64,000 nucleotides of DNA from Solitalea agri. Its GTDB lineage: Bacteria; Bacteroidota; Bacteroidia; Sphingobacteriales; Sphingobacteriaceae. Made by a program: the position numbers and the translations under genes. Within the stretch, counting starts at the first letter, position 1. Each line of letters starts with the position of its first letter. The notes beneath the pieces are model-generated. The model did no database searches and had not been told where the DNA came from. It worked only from the letters and a program-made list of their open reading frames with translations. The stretch lies in the NCBI RefSeq assembly GCF_023914155.1, contig NZ_JAMWYS010000009.1:1-64000 (forward strand). Reading direction: 5' to 3'. Shown piece by piece: positions 25,240-32,835 of the stretch.

Positions 25240-26840
25240 TATTTACCCATAAAGTCTTTGATATTTTTAATCCGTTCTCTGAGCCTCTCACTATCGGGCA
25301 AATAATTTAAAGCATTATTAAGCAAAGCTTGAGCTGTTTTATATTGTTTCTTACGTACATAATAACCTGCTGCTGAACCAAAAGCTTCTGCCAACAACTC
25401 ACCTGAAGAACCATAACTTAATGTAGACTTCTTTAAGGTTGATTTCAATCTATTTAAATATTCTTCTCCTTTGGCAATTTCTCCAAATTCGTATTTTTTT
25501 GATACCTGATAGGCTAGGTTAGCCAATTGCAATTGATAAATACGTTCATTACTAGCCAGAAAAGGGTATTTTGCAATGGCGCTATCTACTTCTCCAATAA
25601 TTTTCGCATTGAGCTGACTGTTGCTTAAATTATTCGTCACTATGTAGGTGATATATCCCTGAATCTCTAAATCATTATTATTCATAAAATAGAGCTTGTC
25701 CAAATATTTTAAAGATTCTTTAAATTGATTTTTAAGGTAGTAGTATTTAGAAAAATGGTAATAGGTGATTCGCTTTATATCTACCTGGGCTAATGAATCA
25801 ATTACAAGGGCAAAAGTCTGATTAAATATTTTAGTATATCGTTCTTCTTCTTGGTTCTTAATCAACAATTTATCGCTAATGTTTGAATAAATATCCTTTA
25901 ACAGTAATTGATTAAAATCACTGTATCTGATATTAGCGTATTTGGCTAAGTAGTAAGCAGACTCTTCTTCTCTCCCACTTTTCACATAAGTCAGTAGACT
26001 CACCAAACAAGCCGACTTAAGGTATTTTAAGCGCTCTTCATTTGAATAAAGCATACTGGATTTTGAAAACTCTTTATATGCATTTACAAAATCAGATTTA
26101 TTCAGATAATCTAAACCTTGATTATAATATTGAAGTCCGATTAGATGGGTTAAATTGATAGGTATTTCAGAAAAGAAAAACTTATTGAATAAACTATCAA
26201 CACCCAAAGCCTCCACCTCGTTTTCTTTTATCAATTTATTCTTTTCCAGATATTCAACAAAGCGTTCTTTGGCTTTTTGATCGAAGGTAAGTACAGTCGC
26301 TCCTGGAGTGGTTGTCTCAAAAACCATATTATTCCCAGTTTCGCCGACCACTAAATAAACATGATCAGTTGCTTCTTTTATTGAATATCCAATCCCTAGG
26401 CGATCTAAAATTAATGCAAACAATGCAGAAGCAGTTACACAGTTATATTGTCCCGAAGTAAAAATATCTTTAAAATCAACGCTAATGTTATACTTAATTA
26501 AAAACTGAGCATGAATATTTTTATAAATACTCTTCAAGGAATTTACTGACTTCAATTTTGGGTCAGAAGTATTATAGTTACTTAAAAACTTATCTATCTT
26601 TTCTTCTGCTGTTTTATAAAGCTGCTCATTTATTTCCTTGGAAGATGTGTTCATCAAGAGCAATAAGTGATTAACTTTTTTTGTTTTGCCAAAGGAATCA
26701 AAACACTGTTCCTCAATTTTGTTTCGGTAAACTGAAGTATCAATGGTTTGAGCTATTGATGAAATGGAGTTGAAAATTAAAAAGAATAAGCAAAGTACAC
26801 TAATCTTCTCTAAGATTGACTTTTGAAAAAAACGCAGCAT
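25239..26840 (-). CDS. Secreted transglutaminase-like protein with TPR-like repeats
   Basis: The protein has 533 residues. The signal peptide ends near SIAQ. Residues about 100-200 look like a transglutaminase-type cysteine-peptidase fold, with candidate Cys in YNCVTASALFALILDRLGI and His in DHVYLVV. The C-terminal half is helical and rich in Tyr/Leu/Asn, with TPR-like units (YNQGLDYLNKSDFVNAYKEF). No close characterised relative is recognised. It is probably periplasmic. It has its own terminator and no operon partner. Confidence 0.7.
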   Translation of the reverse strand: MLRFFQKSILEKISVLCLFFLIFNSISSIAQTIDTSVYRNKIEEQCFDSFGKTKKVNHLLLLMNTSSKEINEQLYKTAEEKIDKFLSNYNTSDPKLKSVNSLKSIYKNIHAQFLIKYNISVDFKDIFTSGQYNCVTASALFALILDRLGIGYSIKEATDHVYLVVGETGNNMVFETTTPGATVLTFDQKAKERFVEYLEKNKLIKENEVEALGVDSLFNKFFFSEIPINLTHLIGLQYYNQGLDYLNKSDFVNAYKEFSKSSMLYSNEERLKYLKSACLVSLLTYVKSGREEESAYYLAKYANIRYSDFNQLLLKDIYSNISDKLLIKNQEEERYTKIFNQTFALVIDSLAQVDIKRITYYHFSKYYYLKNQFKESLKYLDKLYFMNNNDLEIQGYITYIVTNNLSNSQLNAKIIGEVDSAIAKYPFLASNERIYQLQLANLAYQVSKKYEFGEIAKGEEYLNRLKSTLKKSTLSYGSSGELLAEAFGSAAGYYVRKKQYKTAQALLNNALNYLPDSERLRERIKNIKDFMGK

Positions 26841-26916
26841 GATGATTTAATAAATTGAGCCTAATAATATTTTTATTAACAACGAGAACGATTCGTAACT
26901 AAAAGGCAATATTAAC

Positions 26917-26948
26917 AAAAAAAGACCTTCTTAAAGAAGGTCTTTTTT
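26917..26948 (-). terminator. Terminator of glyS
   Basis: A near-perfect inverted repeat (aaaaaagaccttctt with aagaaggtctttttt) 20 bases after the glyS stop, with the T run on the minus strand. Confidence 0.85.
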
Positions 26949-26967
26949 ACTATAAAGTTGTGATCAA

Positions 26968-28446
26968 CTATCCTAACAAATTCTTCCAGCTCACTTTCTC
27001 AGCAATAATTTTATCCAATTGGTCAATTGCTACACGCTCTTGCTCCATTGAATCACGGTGACGGATAGTTACGGTGTTATCTTCTAACGATTGATAATCA
27101 ACGGTAATGCAGAAAGGTGTTCCAATAGCATCCTGACGACGGTAACGTTTTCCAATTGCGTCTTTCTCATCATATTGCATATTGAAATCTAGCTTCATCT
27201 TATCCATGATCTCACGCGCCTTTTCAGGTAATCCGTCCTTTTTGGTTAACGGAAGTACCGCAGCTTTAACAGGAGCCAATGCCGGGTGGAATTTCAATAC
27301 CACGCGAGAATCTTGTTTATCGCCTTCGCTCAAATCCTGCTCTACGTATGCATTACACATGGTTAACAAGAACATACGATCTAAACCGATGGAAGTTTCA
27401 ATTACATAAGGCACATAGTTTCCGTAAGGTTTGCCTTCTGCATTTAGCTCAGGATCGAAATATTGCATTTTCTTTCTTGAATATTCCTGGTGCTGGCTTA
27501 AATCAAAATCGGTACGTGAGTGAATACCTTCTACTTCTTTAAATCCGAATGGAAATTCAAACTCAATATCTACAGCCGCATTTGCATAATGCGCTAGTTT
27601 AGTATGATCGTGGTAACGGTATTTCGCAGGATCTGTACCTAAAGCCTTGTGCCATTTTAAGCGAGCTTCTTTCCAGTAAGCATACCATTCCATTTCGGTA
27701 CCCGGACGAACAAAGAATTGCATTTCCATTTGCTCAAACTCACGCATACGCATAATAAATTGACGGGCAATTACCTCGTTACGGAACGCTTTACCAATTT
27801 GCGCAATACCAAAAGGAATCTTCATTCTTCCTGTTTTTTGAACATTCAAGAAGTTTACGAAAATACCTTGAGCTGTTTCAGGACGTAAATAAACTACATC
27901 TGCCTCGTCAGCCATTGCTCCGAACTGGGTATTGAACATCAGGTTAAACTGACGAACATCGGTCCAATTACGGGTGCCTGAAACAGGGCAAGCAATTTCA
28001 TGCTCAATGATCAATTCTTTTAAACCAGCCAGGTCTTCGGCTTTCAGGTATTCATCCATTTTAGCCTGAAGCTCTTCAGCCTTTTGGGTTTTACCGTCTT
28101 TCTCGTACTTGGCAATTTTATCTTCTAACAAGTTATCGGCACGATAACGTTTTTTAGAGTCTTTATTATCGATCATCGGATCGCTGAAGCCATCAACGTG
28201 ACCTGAAGCTTTCCAAATTTTCGGATGCATAAAAATTGCCGAATCAATCCCGACAATATTCTCATGCATTTGAACCATGGCTTTCCACCAATAGGTTTTA
28301 ATATTATTTTTAAGTTCAGCACCTAACTGTCCGTAGTCGTAAACAGCGCTTAAACCGTCATAAATTTCGCTCGAAGGGAAAACAAAACCGTACTCTTTTG
28401 AGTGTGAGGTAACATTTTTAAATAGTTCGTCGTTGTTTTTACTCAT
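26968..28446 (-). CDS. glyS: Glycine-tRNA ligase, dimeric type
   Basis: The protein has 492 residues from the ATG at 28446 (MSKNNDELFKNVTSHSKEYG). An upstream in-frame ATG at 28476 lies above the promoter box. Class II synthetase motifs are seen: FRNEVIARQFIMRMREFEQMEM (motif 2) and a motif 3 region ETSIGLDRMFLL. The C-terminal anticodon-binding domain starts near ALAPVKAAVLPL. It charges tRNA-Gly and is of the eukaryote/archaea-like alpha2 type rather than the E. coli alpha2beta2 type. Confidence 0.96.
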   Translation of the reverse strand: MSKNNDELFKNVTSHSKEYGFVFPSSEIYDGLSAVYDYGQLGAELKNNIKTYWWKAMVQMHENIVGIDSAIFMHPKIWKASGHVDGFSDPMIDNKDSKKRYRADNLLEDKIAKYEKDGKTQKAEELQAKMDEYLKAEDLAGLKELIIEHEIACPVSGTRNWTDVRQFNLMFNTQFGAMADEADVVYLRPETAQGIFVNFLNVQKTGRMKIPFGIAQIGKAFRNEVIARQFIMRMREFEQMEMQFFVRPGTEMEWYAYWKEARLKWHKALGTDPAKYRYHDHTKLAHYANAAVDIEFEFPFGFKEVEGIHSRTDFDLSQHQEYSRKKMQYFDPELNAEGKPYGNYVPYVIETSIGLDRMFLLTMCNAYVEQDLSEGDKQDSRVVLKFHPALAPVKAAVLPLTKKDGLPEKAREIMDKMKLDFNMQYDEKDAIGKRYRRQDAIGTPFCITVDYQSLEDNTVTIRHRDSMEQERVAIDQLDKIIAEKVSWKNLLG

Positions 28447-28453
28447 AGTGGCG

Positions 28454-28461
28454 CAAATATA
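28454..28461 (-). promoter_or_regulatory. -7 promoter box (TATATTTG) of glyS
   Basis: An exact TAnnTTTG match ending only seven bases before the ATG at 28446, so the mRNA would have almost no leader. The -33 box is unclear. Confidence 0.55.
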
Positions 28462-28623
28462 TTTTTTATCAGCCAAAAAAACACGGTTTGTACGGCATTA
28501 ATTTGAAACTAACGGCTTTAAGCAGATGTTGGTTCTTTACTCAAACGTGCACATAAGCTTGTGGCTCGAACAATCAAGTAGCCTAACCGCCCGAAGAGTA
28601 TCATTCGCCAAATACAGTACCTC

Positions 28624-29697
28624 TTAAAGATATCTTTCAATATAAAATGACAAGAAATCTAGAAACGTCAAATCAATTAATATTAACTCTTTTTGATTGG
28701 CTGATTTAACTTCTTTCTCTAACTTTTCTAGTTTTCTTCTGTTTATAGCATTTACTGTTTCATCCAAAGCAACTCCTGACGCTGAGATATATTCAAATTG
28801 ATTTACGGCATTTTGTGCCATTGACGAAAGATCTGAATTCGCGTTTCGGGAAGATATCTCCGCCTTAGCTTTAAGTTGTGCTATTCGGATATCACGAATT
28901 TCTTTTTCAAACTTAAATTGTTCTTCTCTTTCTCGCTCTTGTATTTCTTCAATACTTAGAGGAGCAATATTTATTCCCGGTTGAAATTTCAATTTAACAG
29001 CCGTCTTAAACAATTGTTTCTGTTGAGGATTAAGGTTTTTATGAAAATCTACTGAAGCTGAATAATTTAGTGTGTCAGTTTCATAGTTAAACGTTGACAA
29101 CATCAATGAAGAATCTGGAATACCCCAATTGAAATGTAAAAGCTTTAGTTGAGTGTTATTTTGGGGTACCCCGTTTTTTATTTCCATTTTCTTTACAATA
29201 CCTAAATAGCTTTTTGCGGTGTATACTAAATCATGCATCGCTTTAATACCGAATTGATGAAAAGCCATTTGGGTATAATCCGGAACCTCAATTATAGAAC
29301 AGAAATCCAAAGAAAAATTTAATTTGTTGGCAGACACATTGTGATACCATAAACTATCTATTTCAGTTAAACTGTCACTAATAGTTGTTTTCCAATTAGT
29401 GGTATCTCTTGGCACATTCCTTAATACTAATTTGTGTTTACTGTTATGAAATAAGTACTGAATTTCATTTTTATTTATATCATAAAAAGTATCATAAACT
29501 TTCTCGGTATTATAATCAATCACTATCGTTCTGACCGAATCATTATGATAGTAGCAATTTACCCTTAGCGGTTTTTTAGAACTGGTATTAATTTCATAAA
29601 CAAAAAAAGCATCCCTTTTTGCTGTTTGTCCAAATACAGAAATTAAGGTTGAGTTTAATAATATCAGAAAAAAGATGGTTAAGATTTTAGGCTTCAT
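28624..29697 (-). CDS. Secreted protein of unknown function
   Basis: The protein has 357 residues. The signal peptide ends near VFGQ. The first about 240 residues are strand-rich, and the last about 110 are helical and highly charged (EEIQEREREEQFKFEKEI; RRKLEKLEKEVKSANQKE). The C-terminus LIDLTFLDFLSFYIERYL is hydrophobic. No family or catalytic motif was recognised. It sits upstream of glyS on the same strand. Confidence 0.6.
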   Translation of the reverse strand: MKPKILTIFFLILLNSTLISVFGQTAKRDAFFVYEINTSSKKPLRVNCYYHNDSVRTIVIDYNTEKVYDTFYDINKNEIQYLFHNSKHKLVLRNVPRDTTNWKTTISDSLTEIDSLWYHNVSANKLNFSLDFCSIIEVPDYTQMAFHQFGIKAMHDLVYTAKSYLGIVKKMEIKNGVPQNNTQLKLLHFNWGIPDSSLMLSTFNYETDTLNYSASVDFHKNLNPQQKQLFKTAVKLKFQPGINIAPLSIEEIQEREREEQFKFEKEIRDIRIAQLKAKAEISSRNANSDLSSMAQNAVNQFEYISASGVALDETVNAINRRKLEKLEKEVKSANQKELILIDLTFLDFLSFYIERYL

Positions 29698-29791
29698 TAA
29701 AATAGCTAGTTTGTGGCCGCAAACTTAAAATATTCTGGAAAATTCATTTCAACATTTAAGCGCGTAAAATATTTATACTTAATGGCGCCTT

Positions 29792-29819
29792 TTATTACTT
29801 TCGCAGGTGATTTTTGATT
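29792..29819 (+). repeat. Direct repeat, left copy, flanking the toxin-antitoxin pair
   Basis: A 28-base element built as TTTATTACTTTCGCA, two variable bases, TGATTTTTGAT. It differs at only two positions from the copy at 30522-30549. The core TACTTTCG resembles a -7 box, so it may be a duplicated promoter. Confidence 0.7.
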
Positions 29820-29872
29820 TGTCAATAAGCCACTTACTTTTATTAATTGTCTTTAATCCTTATTTTTAATTC

Positions 29873-30103
29873 ATGAAATTAGAATCGAAAATAGAAAACT
29901 TAATATTTCAGGAAACGAAAGGACTTTCAGAGGCAACACTAAAGGAGATCCTTGATTTTGTTTTATTTCTTAAGCAAAAAAGTGCAGGATCTACACCAAA
30001 ATCAACCATTTTTTATGATTTACAATTAATGCAATCTTCAGAGGTAAATCATTTGGAAGAAGAGTTTGCTGACTATAAAAAATTATTCCCGCTTGAAGAA
30101 TAA
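29873..30103 (+). CDS. Antitoxin-like protein of a type II toxin-antitoxin pair
   Basis: The protein has 76 residues. An N-terminal helical segment (ESKIENLIFQETKGLSEATL) is followed by LKEILDFVLFLKQK and an acidic C-terminal tail (EVNHLEEEFADYKKLFPLEE), like DUF2281/VapB-type antitoxins. It overlaps the start of the downstream PIN-domain gene by 11 bases, the usual antitoxin-first order. It is expected to bind the toxin and autorepress. Confidence 0.75.
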   Translation: MKLESKIENLIFQETKGLSEATLKEILDFVLFLKQKSAGSTPKSTIFYDLQLMQSSEVNHLEEEFADYKKLFPLEE

Positions 30104-30488
30104 ATATTTAGCCGATACCATGGCGATTGTCCTTTTTCTCGAAAAAAGAAAACTCCCTGTCAAAGTCAAAGCATTATTCTTGAAAGCAGAAAAAGGAGAA
30201 ATTGAAATTTTAATTTCTGCAATTTCTTTGGCTGAAATTGCTTACCTAAGTGAAAAGAAACGAATTGACACTAATTTGGCATCAGCCACTCACTTTTTCT
30301 CTATTTATTCATCTTTTCAAATAGTTGAGTTAAGCGAAGGTGATATCTCAGCAGCATTTTTGATTGACGATATTCCAGAATTACATGATCGCTTAATTGC
30401 TGGAACCGCTCACAAAATGCAAATCCCTATTATCACCAATGATCCCAAAATCATTACATCTATCCATACAAAAACTATTTGGGAATAA
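30093..30488 (+). CDS. PIN-domain ribonuclease toxin (VapC-like)
   Basis: The protein has 131 residues from a TTG at 30093 (MKNKYLADTMAIV). This start keeps the first catalytic Asp in YLADT. The ATG at 30120 would lose it, and the TTG at 30066 adds nine unneeded residues. Other acidic residues of the PIN site are Glu in ISLAEIAYLSE and Asp in ELHDRLIAGTA and ITNDPKI. VapC-type PIN toxins cut RNA, often tRNA. It overlaps the antitoxin gene. Confidence 0.82.
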   Translation: MKNKYLADTMAIVLFLEKRKLPVKVKALFLKAEKGEIEILISAISLAEIAYLSEKKRIDTNLASATHFFSIYSSFQIVELSEGDISAAFLIDDIPELHDRLIAGTAHKMQIPIITNDPKIITSIHTKTIWE

Positions 30489-30521
30489 TCATTTCAAAAT
30501 AGATTGCTAACTCTTAGGCTG

Positions 30522-30549
30522 TTTATTACTTTCGCAACTGATTTTTGAT
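30522..30549 (+). repeat. Direct repeat, right copy, ahead of gldA
   Basis: Matches the left copy at 26 of 28 positions and lies 65 bases before the gldA start, where a promoter is expected. Confidence 0.7.
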
Positions 30550-30613
30550 AATTGATTTATAGAAGCTTATTCTATCTTTCAATCACTCAATCATTCAGTC
30601 ATTACAAGAAAGC

Positions 30614-31513
30614 ATGTCGGTAATAGTAGAACAATTAACCAAACAATACCAACACCAAACGGCCGTAAACAGCATTTCATTTGAAGCTCATCCCGGCCGG
30701 ATTATGGGTTTTTTGGGGCCCAATGGCGCCGGAAAGTCCACCACGATGAAAATGCTTACAGGCTATATTCCACCTTCATCTGGAAAAGCGAGCGTTTGCG
30801 GTTTCGATATTGTTGTGCAATCATTAGAAGTTCGCAAGCATATTGGATATCTTCCAGAGCACAACCCTTTGTACTTAGAGATGTATGTAAAAGAATCATT
30901 GGCTTTTACTGCAGCTATGCATAAATTAAAAAACCCAACCAAACGCATTGCAGAGGTAATTGAAATGGTGGGTTTGGACGTGGAGCAGCATAAAAAGATC
31001 GGTCAACTATCAAAAGGATATCGCCAACGTGTTGGATTGGCACAAGCTATCATTCATGACCCTAAGGTTTTAATTTTAGATGAACCGACCACAGGTCTCG
31101 ATCCGAATCAGTTAACCGAAATCAGAGGATTGATAAAAACCATCGGAAAAGAGAAAACAGTTATCTTTTCTACTCACATTATGCAGGAAGTTGAAGCCAT
31201 TTGCGACCAGGTGGTGATCATCAATAAAGGGCTTATTGTTGCCAATGACAACACCTCTAATTTAAAGAACCTGCTTTCTGGAGGCTTTACTTTTTATGTT
31301 GAGTTTGACAAGGCTGTATCTGAAGAACAGTTAATGACTATTGAAAGCGTTAACGCTGTTCAACAATTAAAGGATCATGAATGGAAACTAAGCAGCACCG
31401 CTGACATCAGGAAACAGGTTTTTGATTTCGCCAAAGCGAATGACCTTGCCCTGTTGAGCTCTAAGCAGGAAGAAAATTCATTGGAAGATATTTTTAGAAA
31501 TTTAACTAAATAG
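30614..31513 (+). CDS. gldA: Gliding motility ABC transporter ATP-binding protein GldA
   Basis: The protein has 299 residues. Walker A is GPNGAGKST (about 35-43), the signature region is LSKGYRQRVG, and Walker B is VLILDEPTTGLDP, followed by the H-loop STHIM. The C-terminal about 80 residues form the extra domain common in GldA-type ATPases. It should power the GldF/GldG membrane part encoded downstream, which is needed for gliding in Flavobacterium. A four-helix-bundle gene now lies between gldA and gldF. Confidence 0.92.
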   Translation: MSVIVEQLTKQYQHQTAVNSISFEAHPGRIMGFLGPNGAGKSTTMKMLTGYIPPSSGKASVCGFDIVVQSLEVRKHIGYLPEHNPLYLEMYVKESLAFTAAMHKLKNPTKRIAEVIEMVGLDVEQHKKIGQLSKGYRQRVGLAQAIIHDPKVLILDEPTTGLDPNQLTEIRGLIKTIGKEKTVIFSTHIMQEVEAICDQVVIINKGLIVANDNTSNLKNLLSGGFTFYVEFDKAVSEEQLMTIESVNAVQQLKDHEWKLSSTADIRKQVFDFAKANDLALLSSKQEENSLEDIFRNLTK

Positions 31514-31524
31514 TTATTGAGTTA

Positions 31525-31541
31525 ATTGTGAAATAGTTATT
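31525..31541. repeat. Left inverted repeat around the four-helix-bundle gene
   Basis: ATTGTGAAATAGTTATT is the reverse complement of AATAACTATTTCACAAT. It matches AATAACTATTAGCACAAT at 31962-31979, apart from one inserted and one changed base. Confidence 0.55.
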
Positions 31542-31563
31542 AGATGAATCTATAATTAAAATC

Positions 31564-31941
31564 ATGACAAGTTTTGAAGACCTTGAGGCATGGAAATTCG
31601 CAAGAGAATTCCGCAAAGAAATTTCAGAATTAACTAAACTTTTCCCATCAGAAGAGAAATATCGACTTACTGACCAAATCTTACGTTCATCAAGATCAAT
31701 TTCAAATAATATTGCAGAAGGCTTCGGAAGGTTTCATTTTCAGGAAAATATTCAATTTTGCAGGCAAGCAAGAGGCTCTTTAACTGAAACTAATGATCAC
31801 TTATACATTGCTTTTGATGAAAAATATATCTCAAAAGAACAGCTGGATTTGCTACTTGAAAAATCAACTGTTTGCTTAAAGGTGCTAAATGGTTATATAG
31901 CCTACCTGAAAAATGCAAAGGAAAAAACCAAATCAATCTAA
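31564..31941 (+). CDS. Four-helix-bundle protein (23S rRNA intervening-sequence protein family)
   Basis: The protein has 125 residues, all helical. Family motifs are FEDLEAWKFAREFRKEI at the start and the highly conserved SSRSISNNIAEGFGR at about 42-56. The family was first seen in intervening sequences of 23S rRNA genes and is related in fold to the Avd protein of diversity-generating retroelements. Its function as a stand-alone gene is unknown. It interrupts gldA-gldF and is bracketed by inverted repeats. A second family member is at 49347-49757. Confidence 0.88.
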   Translation: MTSFEDLEAWKFAREFRKEISELTKLFPSEEKYRLTDQILRSSRSISNNIAEGFGRFHFQENIQFCRQARGSLTETNDHLYIAFDEKYISKEQLDLLLEKSTVCLKVLNGYIAYLKNAKEKTKSI

Positions 31942-31961
31942 ATCACTAACAATTACGAACC

Positions 31962-31979
31962 AATAACTATTAGCACAAT
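31962..31979. repeat. Right inverted repeat around the four-helix-bundle gene
   Basis: AATAACTATTAGCACAAT lies 21 bases after the stop codon, and the left arm lies 23 bases before the start. It is followed by an aataactaataactaatg run that leads into the gldF start. Confidence 0.55.
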
Positions 31980-31991
31980 AACTAATAACTA

Positions 31992-32720
31992 ATGCTAACG
32001 ATACTTAAAAAAGAAATTTCAGGATTTTTAAGCTCAATGGTTGCTTATGTAACCATTATCTTTTTCCTGGTTATTACCGGCTTGTTTTTATGGGTATTCC
32101 CAGATTCAAGCATTTTAGATTACGGATATGCTGGCCTCGATAGCCTGTTTTACATCGCCCCTTATGTATTCATGTTCCTTATTCCGGCTATTACGATGCG
32201 TTCTTTTGCCGAAGAAAAGAAAGAAGGAACCTTTGAATTACTTTCTACAAGTCCGGTAACTGACTGGCAGATCATTTTAGGAAAATTTGGTGCAGGTCTT
32301 TTACTGGTTGTTTTCGCCCTTGTTCCGACTATTGTTTACTACTATTCGGTTTATGAATTAGGAGCAACACCTGGTAACCTCGATTCGGGAGCGGTTGTGG
32401 GTTCGTACATTGGCTTATTATTACTCGGAGCTGCATTTACAGCTATTGGCATTTTCAGCTCGTCAATCACCAATAATCAGATCGTAGCTTTTATCATTGC
32501 TGTCTTTCTATGTTTTGCAGCCTTTAACGGATTTGAATCGATCAGCTCAATCGCTTCTTTAGGAGCCTTTTCAACTGCTTTGATCAACCTGGGTATTAAT
32601 GCGCATTATCAGTCAGTCAGCCGTGGAGTGTTGGATACTCGTGATCTGATCTATTTTCTAAGCTTTGCAGCTGTTTTTCTAGCAGCTACCAAAACAGTTT
32701 TATCCGCACGAAAATGGTAG
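31992..32720 (+). CDS. gldF: Gliding motility ABC transporter permease GldF
   Basis: The protein has 242 residues with six membrane helices, and its length matches GldF. The segment RSFAEEKKEGTFELLSTSPVT (about 71-91) is the typical coupling region of ABC-2 permeases. With GldA and GldG it forms the gliding-associated transporter in the inner membrane. The substrate is unknown. Confidence 0.92.
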   Translation: MLTILKKEISGFLSSMVAYVTIIFFLVITGLFLWVFPDSSILDYGYAGLDSLFYIAPYVFMFLIPAITMRSFAEEKKEGTFELLSTSPVTDWQIILGKFGAGLLLVVFALVPTIVYYYSVYELGATPGNLDSGAVVGSYIGLLLLGAAFTAIGIFSSSITNNQIVAFIIAVFLCFAAFNGFESISSIASLGAFSTALINLGINAHYQSVSRGVLDTRDLIYFLSFAAVFLAATKTVLSARKW

Positions 32721-32733
32721 CTAAATTATCAAC

Positions 32734-32808
32734 TGTCATGCTGACGCAGGAAGCATCTGTCACAAGAAATGATATTAATTAACAGATCCTTCGTACCTCA
32801 GGATGACA
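32734..32808. repeat. REP-like intergenic hairpin element
   Basis: TGTCATGCTGA (from 32734) pairs with TCAGGATGACA (ending 32808), and the inner GGAAGCATCTGT pairs imperfectly with ACAGATCCTTC. The loop is AT-rich. Elements with these words (TGTCAT.CTGA ... TCAG.ATGACA) are common between genes in Bacteroidota. It sits within the gldF-gldG gap. Confidence 0.7.
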
Positions 32809-32835
32809 AGCTTTTAAAAACTTGGAATTGACTCA

